DNA of 9,645 nt from SHVO01 sp041919675 (GTDB lineage: Bacteria; Pseudomonadota; Alphaproteobacteria; Rhodospirillales; Rhodospirillaceae). The position numbers were made by a program, and so were the translations under genes. The notes under the pieces were generated by a model that was given only the letters and a program-made list of their open reading frames with translations, did not search any database and was not told the origin of the DNA. The stretch's first letter is position 1; every line of letters begins with the position of its first letter. This document shows, one piece after another, positions 1-5,735 of this stretch. The stretch is from positions 1 to 9,645 of the forward strand of contig JAYRTJ010000125.1 of NCBI GenBank assembly GCA_041919675.1. Direction: 5' to 3'.

Positions 1-101
1 TTGTTCTCCGGCGGCGCGGCCTTCTCACAAGACGAGAGAACCAGCGCGGCGCCAATGGTCAATGACGTCAGCAACGTCGTCGCGAATAATCCGTTCTTCA
101 T
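1..101 (-). CDS. Lipoprotein, N-terminal fragment (runs off left edge)
   Basis: Only the first 33 codons lie in the window, so the function cannot be told. The reading begins with an ATG at 101-99 on the minus strand, 5 bases after an AGGGG Shine-Dalgarno sequence. The peptide opens with MKNG, continues as a hydrophobic stretch (residues 5-22) and reaches a lipobox L22-S-S-C25. This is the signature for lipidation of Cys25 and cleavage by signal peptidase II. The residue after the Cys is Glu, not Asp, so by the classical rule the protein would be sorted to the outer membrane; that rule is less certain outside enterics. The gene is divergent from the DUF2214 gene, with 132 bases between the two starts that must hold both promoters. 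The plus-strand reading over the same bases looks like nothing. The lipoprotein call is firm; the role is unknown. Confidence 0.75.
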   Translation of the reverse strand, partial: MKNGLFATTLLTSLTIGAALVLSSCEKAAPPEN

Positions 102-233
102 GGAATCCCCTGTTCCTCTCCCCGGTGAAGGTCACCCTCCGCGCCCGTACTATGGCCTCCCTCGCACCCGGGCCGCCATGCTAATTTTGGAAACTCTCTT
201 ACCTGGACATGGGCCTATATAAGGACACCGGAT

Positions 234-698
234 ATGGACGCCGTCCTCCTCGACGCTTTCCTCGCCTACCTGCATCACCTGGGAATCGGGCTCCTTATCG
301 TCTGTCTCGCCATGGAGACGGCCCTCGTGCGCACGGCCCCCAACGCCGCGGTCATTGACCGTCTCGCCCGCATCGATTCCGGCACAGGATTTGCCGCCGC
401 GCTCATCTTGTTCGCCGGCGCGGGCCGCGTCATGTACGGGCTGAAGGGCGCCGAGTTCTATATCGGCAACCATATGTTCTGGACCAAGATGACCATGTTC
501 GCCCTCGCGGCGCTCGCCTCCATCCCGGTCACGATTCAAATCTTGAAATGGCGCAAGGCGGCGGTCGCCGATCCCGATTTTCAGCCTGAGGCGAAGATGC
601 TCCGCCGCGTGCAGCGGCACATTCAAATGGAATGGGGTATCATCCTCATCATCCCGCTCGCGGCCGTGCTGATGGCGCGCGGCTTTGGGATGCGCTGA
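234..698 (+). CDS. DUF2214 family four-helix inner-membrane protein
   Basis: A 154-residue integral membrane protein of unknown function that I place in the DUF2214 family. It shows four hydrophobic helices at about residues 9-31, 52-69, 84-105 and 132-150. The family-like core is a Gly/Arg-rich end of helix 2 followed by a K-G-A-x-F-Y stretch (residues 71-76) and an N-H-M-F-W-T-K-M turn (79-86) leading into helix 3. It closes with a conserved-looking P-L-A-A-V-L-M-A-R-G (141-150). The length is normal for the family. The start is supported by AAGGA at 221-225, 8 bases before the ATG. It stands alone: the upstream gene is divergent and the downstream gene convergent, so it is probably monocistronic. 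No catalytic residues are evident. Family membership is from recognition of the sequence pattern, not a search. Confidence 0.82.
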   Translation: MDAVLLDAFLAYLHHLGIGLLIVCLAMETALVRTAPNAAVIDRLARIDSGTGFAAALILFAGAGRVMYGLKGAEFYIGNHMFWTKMTMFALAALASIPVTIQILKWRKAAVADPDFQPEAKMLRRVQRHIQMEWGIILIIPLAAVLMARGFGMR

Positions 699-716
699 CG
701 CCGCCTAGTCGGCGTC
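697..716. terminator. Hairpin across two convergent stop codons
   Basis: A perfect 7-base inverted repeat, GACGCCG (697-703) and CGGCGTC (710-716), with a 6-base loop. It overlaps the stop codon of the DUF2214 gene (696-698), and the TAG of the convergent 54-residue gene (705-707) falls at the loop. The position is right for a bidirectional terminator, but no T-tract follows on either strand, so intrinsic termination is not proven. Confidence 0.4.
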
Positions 717-869
717 CGCCGTCGTCTCGGCGTCCTCGAGCTCGGTGAGATGCGCCTTCATGTCCTCGATGAGGGTCTGCAATTCATCTTGGATGTCCGG
801 ATGGCAGGCGTCCGTCGTGCCTTCCAGCCGCTCCAATTCCACGCGCAGCCGTGCAATACGTAAGCTCAT
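705..869 (-). CDS. Small coiled-coil hypothetical protein (54 aa)
   Basis: I do not recognise a family. I choose the ATG at 869-867 (reading MSLRIARLRVELERLE), although the frame is open further upstream to 1016. GAGAGG lies 4 bases before this ATG, and the upstream extension is AT-richer, poor in G/C third positions, and reads like non-coding sequence. The 54-residue product is almost wholly helical. Hydrophobic residues are spaced as in heptads (Leu3, Ile5, Leu8, Leu12, Leu15, then Leu30, Leu33, Ile34, Met37, Leu41, Leu44). A short Cys-His-Pro turn (22-24) splits two helices, so a helical hairpin or coiled-coil dimer is likely. The C-terminus is strongly acidic. No signal peptide or membrane segment is present, so it is probably cytosolic. 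It converges on the DUF2214 gene with only 6 bases between the stop codons. Confidence 0.65.
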   Translation of the reverse strand: MSLRIARLRVELERLEGTTDACHPDIQDELQTLIEDMKAHLTELEDAETTADAD

Positions 870-1184
870 ATGACCTCTCGGCGCCGGTGAATCCCGGCTT
901 ATTTTGTTTTGGAAAACGGGGTCTAAAAAAGCGTGCGCGTTTCTTTGGCTATGAAAGAGAATCAATGCGTTTCGATTTTGGGCTGCAAAAGCCGGGGTTC
1001 GTGCCGAACAGCTCATCGTCCCTGCCGCTTGTATACCTCAGTTTGCCGGGTATGACGGGGACAATCGCTTACTCATTTTTCTCAAACTTTGCGATATGCG
1101 CGCGGCGCGTGTGCCGGCACAAGAATCTTATCATCAAGCGCGTCCACGCCGTCGGTGCGGGGCGCGTTCACACACGAGAACAAC
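870..1184. other. Non-coding stretch between divergent genes
   Basis: This 315-base region separates the starts of the 54-residue gene (minus) and the hydroxyacid dehydrogenase (plus), so it should carry both promoters. It is AT-richer than the genes, with T-runs near 1075-1080 and an A-run near 925-930. I see no convincing sigma-70 pair: the best is TTGTAT (1029-1034) and TATGAC (1051-1056) with 16 bases between, which matches the consensus poorly. A perfect 12-base palindrome lies at 1110-1121. Open frames here, including one of 34 codons at 951-1055, lack ribosome binding sites. Confidence 0.6.
1110..1121. promoter_or_regulatory. Perfect 12-base palindrome, possible operator
   Basis: TGTGCCGGCACA is fully self-complementary and ends 63 bases before the dehydrogenase ATG, inside the non-coding leader. 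The size and place suit a dimeric repressor or activator site, but a 12-base palindrome in GC-rich DNA can arise by chance and I see no second copy. Confidence 0.25.
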
Positions 1185-2171
1185 ATGCGACAGCTTGAAA
1201 TTGTCTTCGCCGGTCATCTCGATTTTTTCTTCACCCCGGTTGCCGCCGCGCTCGAGGCCAAGGGCCATACGTTCGTCCGCTACCGCACGCCGGCGGAGTT
1301 TCTGGCGAACGCGGACGCGCTGATGAACGCGCGCGTTCTCTATGCCCACGGTTTCATTCCGGTCTCGCGCGAGACCCTGTCCCGCGCGCCGCGGCTGGCG
1401 GCGGTCATCTCCACCTGGATGGGGACCGAGGGTTTCGACGAAAAGGCGGCCACCGATTTCGGCATCGTGGTAGGCCACGGCGCCGTGCCCGAGAACGCGG
1501 AAAGCATGGCCGAGGCCACGGTCCTCATGCTGCTTGCCTGCCTTTACGACGTGAACGCCGCCCAGCGGCGCTTGCGCGACCACATCTGGGGCCAGCCGCA
1601 TCTCACCGCGCGCATGCTCAAGGGCAAGACCGTCGGCATTTTCGGTTACGGCAATATCGCGCGCGGCATCGTGCAGCGCCTCGCGGGCTGGGGCGTGAAC
1701 TTCCTCGCCGCCACGCGCCATCCGCCGGCGGACGCGGCAAACGTGAAGTTCGTACCGCTCGAGGAGATGCTCAACGCCAGCGACATCGTCTGCGTGCTGG
1801 CGCCGCTCACCGATGAAACCCGCGGATTGTTCGATACCCGGCGCCTCGCCGCGATGAAGCGCGGCTCCATCCTCGTCTGCACCTCGCGCGGCGGCATCAT
1901 CGACGAAGCGGCGCTCTATGATCTTGCCGTGCAAGGCCACTTCGCGGCCGTCGGACTGGATGTGTATCAGACCGAGCCGCTTCCCGAAGACAGCCCGCTC
2001 CGCACGCTTCCGAACGCCATTCTGACCCCGCACGGCATCGGACTGACCCGGGAAGCGCGAAAGCTCCTGATCGAGGTCGGAGTCGAGAACGTTCTGCGCG
2101 TCCTGGACGGGCGTCCGCCGGTCTACATCCGCAATCCGGACGTCCTGCCGGTCTGGCGGGCCAAAGGCTGA
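1185..2171 (+). CDS. D-isomer-specific 2-hydroxyacid dehydrogenase
   Basis: A 328-residue NAD(P)-dependent oxidoreductase expected to interconvert a 2-keto acid and a D-2-hydroxy acid in the cytosol (the family includes glyoxylate/hydroxypyruvate reductases and phosphoglycerate dehydrogenase). The Rossmann nucleotide loop is G154-Y-G156-N-I-A159 following the GKTVGIF strand. The catalytic set is complete: Arg235 in SRGGIID, Glu264 in VYQTEP, and His283 in TPHG. The N-terminal catalytic half includes an E-N-A-E-S-M-A-E stretch (103-110), as usual before the hinge helix. At the end of the second Rossmann strand, where NAD enzymes carry Asp, this protein reads A-T-R-H-P (176-180), which hints at NADP(H). 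The frame is open back to 1089, but I choose 1185 because GAGAA lies 4 bases upstream and the family-like beta strand (RQLEIVFAG) begins there. The exact substrate is not readable. Confidence 0.88.
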   Translation: MRQLEIVFAGHLDFFFTPVAAALEAKGHTFVRYRTPAEFLANADALMNARVLYAHGFIPVSRETLSRAPRLAAVISTWMGTEGFDEKAATDFGIVVGHGAVPENAESMAEATVLMLLACLYDVNAAQRRLRDHIWGQPHLTARMLKGKTVGIFGYGNIARGIVQRLAGWGVNFLAATRHPPADAANVKFVPLEEMLNASDIVCVLAPLTDETRGLFDTRRLAAMKRGSILVCTSRGGIIDEAALYDLAVQGHFAAVGLDVYQTEPLPEDSPLRTLPNAILTPHGIGLTREARKLLIEVGVENVLRVLDGRPPVYIRNPDVLPVWRAKG

Positions 2172-2301
2172 GATAAAGCCCGCGGCGAACCGTCCGGGTT
2201 CATCACAGGGGGCGCGCTCAACCATTGATTTCGCTTAATAATTCATGATCGAAACCGTTCGGCGAGAAATTTGAAAAGCCGGGCGCAAGGGCGTAAGACC
2301 C

Positions 2302-2913
2302 ATGGGACATCTTGTTCCGTTCCGCGCCATGACAGCCCACTTTCACAACGGCAGAACCAGCGATTACCTGAGCCCGTTCCGGATTTTGCTCGTCGAGCCC
2401 AATCCGCTCATGCGCAAGATCACGCGCGACATCCTCTTTCTTCTCGGCGGCCGCAAGGTCATCGATACCGGAGACGTTCATGCCGCCGCGCAGTTTCTCG
2501 CGCAGGGCAATGTCGATATGGTCCTGTCGGAGTGGTACCTCACGGGCGCCTGCGGCGTCGATCTCGTGCGCTGGATCCGCAACGAAGCCTCCGACGTCCG
2601 CTTTACGCCCATCATCATGCTCACGTCCCAAACCCGCGTGCAAAACATCGTCATCGCGCGCAACAGCGGGATCACGGAGTTCGTGGCCAAGCCGTTTACC
2701 GCAAAATCCCTCTGTTCGCGGATCCGCGAGGTTGTCGAGCGTCCGCGCCCCTTCGTGAGCATCGGCAAGTATTTCGGTCCGGATCGCCGCCGGCGGCCCG
2801 GCGTGGTCGACAAAGACCGGCGCGGCGCCTCCGCGCTGCTCATCAACGGTTATGATTTGAGTCAAAGTGAAATCGACGACATGATCTCGGGCGGGCGCGG
2901 TCCCAGAGCTTAA
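2302..2913 (+). CDS. Degenerate response-regulator receiver protein (Asp to Glu)
   Basis: A 203-residue protein with one CheY-like receiver domain (about residues 26-146) and no recognisable DNA-binding or enzymatic output domain. The switch Thr108 (IIMLTS) and the conserved Lys130 (VAKPF) are present. The phospho-acceptor position reads V-L-S-E77-W, so Asp is replaced by Glu. The acidic pair at the N-terminus reads V-E32-P33-N, with the second acid lost. Normal phosphorylation is therefore unlikely, and Glu can mimic the phosphorylated state in some regulators. The tail has Y-F-G-P-D-R-R-R-R (157-165), a pattern I associate with alphaproteobacterial single-domain regulators. The start at 2302 has AAGGG 10 bases upstream; the internal ATG at 2332 has no ribosome site. 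The preceding 130 bases are AT-rich non-coding. The exported-protein gene follows after 28 bases, so they are probably co-transcribed. Confidence 0.85.
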   Translation: MGHLVPFRAMTAHFHNGRTSDYLSPFRILLVEPNPLMRKITRDILFLLGGRKVIDTGDVHAAAQFLAQGNVDMVLSEWYLTGACGVDLVRWIRNEASDVRFTPIIMLTSQTRVQNIVIARNSGITEFVAKPFTAKSLCSRIREVVERPRPFVSIGKYFGPDRRRRPGVVDKDRRGASALLINGYDLSQSEIDDMISGGRGPRA

Positions 2914-2941
2914 GGGACCCGCGCGGCGGGGAGTTCATGCG

Positions 2942-3475
2942 ATGCGGCTTTTCAAACTTGTATTGAGGGCGATCGCCCTATTCGGCGTAAGCGCCGCCCT
3001 CGCGGCCTCGGCGCCGCCGCCGCTGCCGTTCAAGACGATTTTTCCCGAAACCAATACGTGGGCCTTCGCCTGCTTCTGCGGCACGGTCGAATGCACGGAC
3101 CTCGATCCGATCACCGACTACTGCGTCGCCTATCACGCCAAAAGCACGCGCTCCGGCAGCCGTATGGTCTTTTTTGCGCTGAAGACCCTGGTGATCGGGC
3201 GCGAACCGAAATACGCGATCGGCTTCGGGCTGGAGAAGGTCGACAGCGTCTCCCGCGCCCAAATCGCCGGCGGCGGCGTCACCAGTGCTGTCCCCACGTG
3301 CGCCGGCGGCTTCTGCTACACGCCCGCGACGCCCGAGCAGATCGCCGCGCTTGCCGGCGCGTCGCAAATCGACGCGCGGGCCTATATCGGCGGCTCGTCG
3401 GTCGGCACGGCCTTCGGCGTCGCGCGCGCGAACGATCTGTTTCAGAAACTGGTCACGCTGCCGCAACACAATTGA
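2942..3475 (+). CDS. Exported Cys-rich protein, possibly IalB-like
   Basis: A 177-residue protein with a Sec signal peptide: basic start (MRLFK, Arg9), hydrophobic core about 10-22, and a likely signal peptidase I site after A-L-A near residue 21 or just after. The mature part has six cysteines (44, 46, 51, 61, 120, 125), which suits periplasmic disulfides. The second half (VPTCAGGFC, then a short helix, then a strand-rich region ending ANDLFQKL) has the layout of the invasion-associated locus B family, but the match is loose and I would not assign it without a profile search. GGGGAG lies 8 bases before the ATG, fixing the start over the out-of-frame ATG at 2938. It sits 28 bases after the degenerate receiver gene and is the last gene of that probable unit. 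The function is unknown; export is well supported. Confidence 0.75.
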   Translation: MRLFKLVLRAIALFGVSAALAASAPPPLPFKTIFPETNTWAFACFCGTVECTDLDPITDYCVAYHAKSTRSGSRMVFFALKTLVIGREPKYAIGFGLEKVDSVSRAQIAGGGVTSAVPTCAGGFCYTPATPEQIAALAGASQIDARAYIGGSSVGTAFGVARANDLFQKLVTLPQHN

Positions 3476-3506
3476 GGGCCGGGCCCCGGGAACCGAGCCC
3501 CGGCTC
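3476..3506. terminator. GC-rich hairpin between convergent genes
   Basis: GGGCCGGG (3476-3483) pairs with CCCGGCTC (3499-3506), giving 8 pairs including one G-U, around a 15-base loop that is itself GC-rich. It begins just after the TGA of the exported protein and reaches into the TGA of the convergent 38-residue gene. The place fits a shared bidirectional terminator. There is no T-tract on either side, so Rho-independent activity is uncertain. Confidence 0.4.
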
Positions 3507-3621
3507 AAGGATAAACAGGCAAGCCGGACTGATTGAGCCAGTAAAAATAACGCAAGGTCACGAAGCCGAGCGCCGCGACCAGGATGATCGCGGCGACGAT
3601 CGCCCATTTTTTCTGTTTCAT
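3505..3621 (-). CDS. Single-pass membrane microprotein (38 aa)
   Basis: I recognise no family. The product begins MKQKK, runs into a hydrophobic segment of about 18 residues (6-23), and ends in an aromatic-rich juxtamembrane stretch (R24, Y25, F26, Y27, W28) and a short polar tail. With positive charges at the N-terminus this predicts one inner-membrane helix with the N-terminus in the cytosol. The frame is open upstream to 3738, but that part is Arg/Ser-rich, overlaps the end of the HD-GYP gene and looks spurious. The ATG at 3621-3619 has a weak AGGG 9 bases before it. It lies on the same strand as the HD-GYP gene, 55 bases after that stop, so it may be its last cistron. The typical microprotein composition favours a real gene; such proteins often bind a larger membrane protein, which here is only a guess. 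Confidence 0.6.
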   Translation of the reverse strand: MKQKKWAIVAAIILVAALGFVTLRYFYWLNQSGLPVYP

Positions 3622-3676
3622 GTGGTTCAGCCCTGGTTGGTTTTTTGAGAAGGGGGCGCCGCAGTCATGATCGGCG

Positions 3677-5458
3677 CTACGCGGGCCGGCGTTCGAACGC
3701 CGTCGACCATGTGAATTTATCCTCGTCGATGACCGCAAGGCAGGCGTCGACGATATGGGAGGCGTACACGGTGCCTTTGTGGTCCGTCAGTTCTTTCTTT
3801 GCCAGATCGATGCCGTGGCCCGGCCGGTACGGACGGTGCGATGTGATGGCCTCGATGACGTCGGCGACCGCCAGGATTTTTGCCTCGGGCAGGATCTCGT
3901 CACCCTTCAGCCCGCGCGGATATCCGGTTCCGTCGATCCGCTCATGATGCTGAAGAATCATTTCCTGGATGGGCCAGGGGAATTTGATTCCCTTGAGGAT
4001 GTCCGCGCCGACTTCCGGGTGCGTCTTGATGACGGCGAACTCGCCGGGTGTCAGGCGTCCGGGACGGTTTAGGATTTCCGCTGGGACATAGATCTTGCCG
4101 ATATCATGGATCAGCGCGCCCAGCCTCAGGCCTTCCGTTCTCGACTGGTCCCATCCCAATTTCTCGGCAATCCGCACGGCGAGTTCGGAAACGCGGGCCT
4201 GATGTCCGGCGGTATAGGGATCGCGCTTTTCGATGGTCGCCGAAACAGCGGTGATAATATTGAGGGACGACGATTGCAGGGCCTCCGTCATGGAATCGCG
4301 GTCGGCCTCGGTGCGCTTCATCCAGATCGCAAGCCCAAGGTGACTTGAAAATTCCTCGAGAAGCTTCACCTCTTCGTCGTCAAAGCGTTTCTCGCTGCAG
4401 CTGTAGACGCTTAAAGCCGCGATGACCCGGCCGTCCACGCGGATGGGCACCGAGACCGACGTCTGGAAGCCGTATTTTGCCGCGGGGCCGCGCCAGGGCG
4501 TGTAGACCTGGGCGGAAGAAACATCGTGGATCACTTGAACCGTGCCGGTGCGAATCGTCGTGCCCGTCGGTCCGTTGCCGAGCGCGTCGTCGCTCCAATG
4601 CACCTGGACTTCATCGATGTAGGCGGAGCAGCGGCCGGCGCGCGCCTTGGCTGAAACGGTGCGCTGAGGATCGAGGTTGGGATAAGCGGCCCAAACCAGG
4701 TCATAGTCTCTTTTTTCGACCAGGATCTCACAAATCTGCTGCAGCAGCGCTTGTTCTTCCGCACGGCGCAAGATCGCCGCGTGGCAATTCATCACCGCGT
4801 CGCGCATCTTCACGAGGCGGGTCAATTTGTCCTCGTTGTGTTTTTGCGCGGTGATATCGAGATGGGTTCCCGCGAGCCGGACGGGCGTGCCGTCCGGCGC
4901 CCACTCGACCACTTTGCCGCGGTCCGCGATCCAGACCCATTCGCCGTTTTTGTGGCGCATGCGGGCTTCGCATTGATAGTAGTCGATTTCGCGGGCGAAA
5001 TGCTTCTTCAGCGCCGCGTCGGACGCGGCCAGATCGCCGGGATGCGCCAGCGAGACCCACGTCTGGATATTGACGGGTTCAAGCTCTTCAAGTGTATAGC
5101 CGATGATCTCCGCCCAGCGCTCATTGAAGGCGGCTTCGCCGGTGCGCACATTCCATTCCCACGTTCCGGCGCGTGTTCCCTTCAGAATCTCCTCGAGCCG
5201 GCGTCTTTCGTTGAAAAGGTTGTACTCGGCGCGCCGCAGGCGTTTTCTGATGGCGTGTTTTCGAAGCGCGTCGGCCCGCTGCATGAGATAAATGAAGCCC
5301 GCGCTTAAGGCGACAAACACGAGCCCCTTGCCGACCTCGAGCTCATCGAAGCTCAAGGGAGCGGCGTCATCGATCCAGTTGCGGACGAAATTGCCTAAGA
5401 TGATCCACGCCGTGCCGAACAGCGTGTAGCCGGCGGCAACGAACAAGCCGGGCGACAT
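3677..5458 (-). CDS. Membrane PAS-GAF-HD-GYP protein, predicted c-di-GMP phosphodiesterase
   Basis: A 593-residue inner-membrane signalling enzyme expected to hydrolyse cyclic di-GMP. Domains in order: helix 1 (about 5-24), a short periplasmic loop, helix 2 (43-60), a cytosolic linker helix, a PAS/PAC domain (about 83-205), a GAF domain (230-380), a linker helix, and HD-GYP (398-585). The HD-GYP signature is intact: H451-D452 in LIHDIGK, H504-H505-E506, and G512-Y513-P514 in DGTGYPRG. The two-helix start with the KGLVFVALSAGFIYL segment resembles the N-terminus of many sensor proteins of this type. Start choice: AAGGA lies 9 bases before the ATG at 5458. An in-frame ATG at 5518 would add 20 residues and has a weaker GGGGCGGA site. 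The frame is open to 5710, but third-position G/C drops sharply upstream of 5458. Ligands of PAS and GAF cannot be told. The 38-residue microprotein follows. Confidence 0.9.
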   Translation of the reverse strand: MSPGLFVAAGYTLFGTAWIILGNFVRNWIDDAAPLSFDELEVGKGLVFVALSAGFIYLMQRADALRKHAIRKRLRRAEYNLFNERRRLEEILKGTRAGTWEWNVRTGEAAFNERWAEIIGYTLEELEPVNIQTWVSLAHPGDLAASDAALKKHFAREIDYYQCEARMRHKNGEWVWIADRGKVVEWAPDGTPVRLAGTHLDITAQKHNEDKLTRLVKMRDAVMNCHAAILRRAEEQALLQQICEILVEKRDYDLVWAAYPNLDPQRTVSAKARAGRCSAYIDEVQVHWSDDALGNGPTGTTIRTGTVQVIHDVSSAQVYTPWRGPAAKYGFQTSVSVPIRVDGRVIAALSVYSCSEKRFDDEEVKLLEEFSSHLGLAIWMKRTEADRDSMTEALQSSSLNIITAVSATIEKRDPYTAGHQARVSELAVRIAEKLGWDQSRTEGLRLGALIHDIGKIYVPAEILNRPGRLTPGEFAVIKTHPEVGADILKGIKFPWPIQEMILQHHERIDGTGYPRGLKGDEILPEAKILAVADVIEAITSHRPYRPGHGIDLAKKELTDHKGTVYASHIVDACLAVIDEDKFTWSTAFERRPA

Positions 5459-5735
5459 GAGGGGAGGTCCTTGTCTCCGGTCCTCTTCGAAATCCTTTGA
5501 ATGTTGCGAAATGCTCATTCGTTCCGCCCCACCATCAAAGATCGCTGAACTCCCAATGTGAGTTGGTTCACAGTCCATACCGCTATAAACGACCTTGCGC
5601 CCCCTCGGGTAGAGGCTTAATGCGCAAATAATAGTCATTCTTAGAATCGCGTTTGCGATCAGAGGGAGAGCAATCGATGCTCTAACGTTGAATTGCGATG
5701 CGGTCTTCAACCAAGCGGTGAATACCGGTGGGTTT
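5459..5735. other. Leader region of the HD-GYP gene
   Basis: These 277 bases lie between the stop of the hydrolase gene (5736) and the chosen start of the HD-GYP gene, both on the minus strand. The stretch from about 5519 is clearly less G/C-biased than the genes and is likely non-coding; it should carry the HD-GYP promoter. A minus-strand TATTAT-like -10 candidate sits at about 5629-5634, without a good -35. Two short inverted repeats lie at 5646-5659 and 5667-5683. Confidence 0.5.
5646..5683. repeat. Two adjacent short inverted repeats
   Basis: ATCGC-GTTT-GCGAT (5646-5659) and AGAGCA-ATCGA-TGCTCT (5667-5683) follow each other with 7 bases between, in the leader of the HD-GYP gene and 53 to 90 bases after the hydrolase stop. 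They could be operators for the HD-GYP gene, or hairpins ending the upstream transcript. No T-tract follows on the minus strand. Confidence 0.35.

Noticed and set aside
187..221. TTGGAA and TATATA before the DUF2214 gene
   Set aside because: The spacing of 23 bases is too long for a sigma-70 promoter.
1..222. Plus-strand frame of 73 codons with a TTG start
   Set aside because: It opposes the lipoprotein signal peptide and crosses the divergent promoter region; no ribosome site can be seen.
951..1055. Short frame of 34 codons with five cysteines (6, 12, 18, 25, 32)
   Set aside because: The even Cys spacing caught the eye, but no Shine-Dalgarno sequence precedes the ATG and there is no codon bias; treated as chance.
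851..1198. Plus-strand frame of 115 codons across the intergenic region
   Set aside because: It overlaps the starts of two better-supported genes, has mixed composition and no ribosome site.
2187..2201. GAACC/GGTTC inverted repeat after the dehydrogenase gene
   Set aside because: Only 5 pairs and no T-tract; too weak to call a terminator.
1134..2225. Minus-strand open frame of 363 codons
   Set aside because: Mirror of the hydroxyacid dehydrogenase gene, whose catalytic residues are all present.
2225..2241. TTGATT and TAATAA elements before the receiver gene
   Set aside because: They look like promoter boxes but are only about 5 bases apart, so they cannot form one sigma-70 promoter.
2218..2865. 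Minus-strand open frame of 215 codons
   Set aside because: Opposite the receiver gene; composition is that of a GC-rich shadow frame with no domain.
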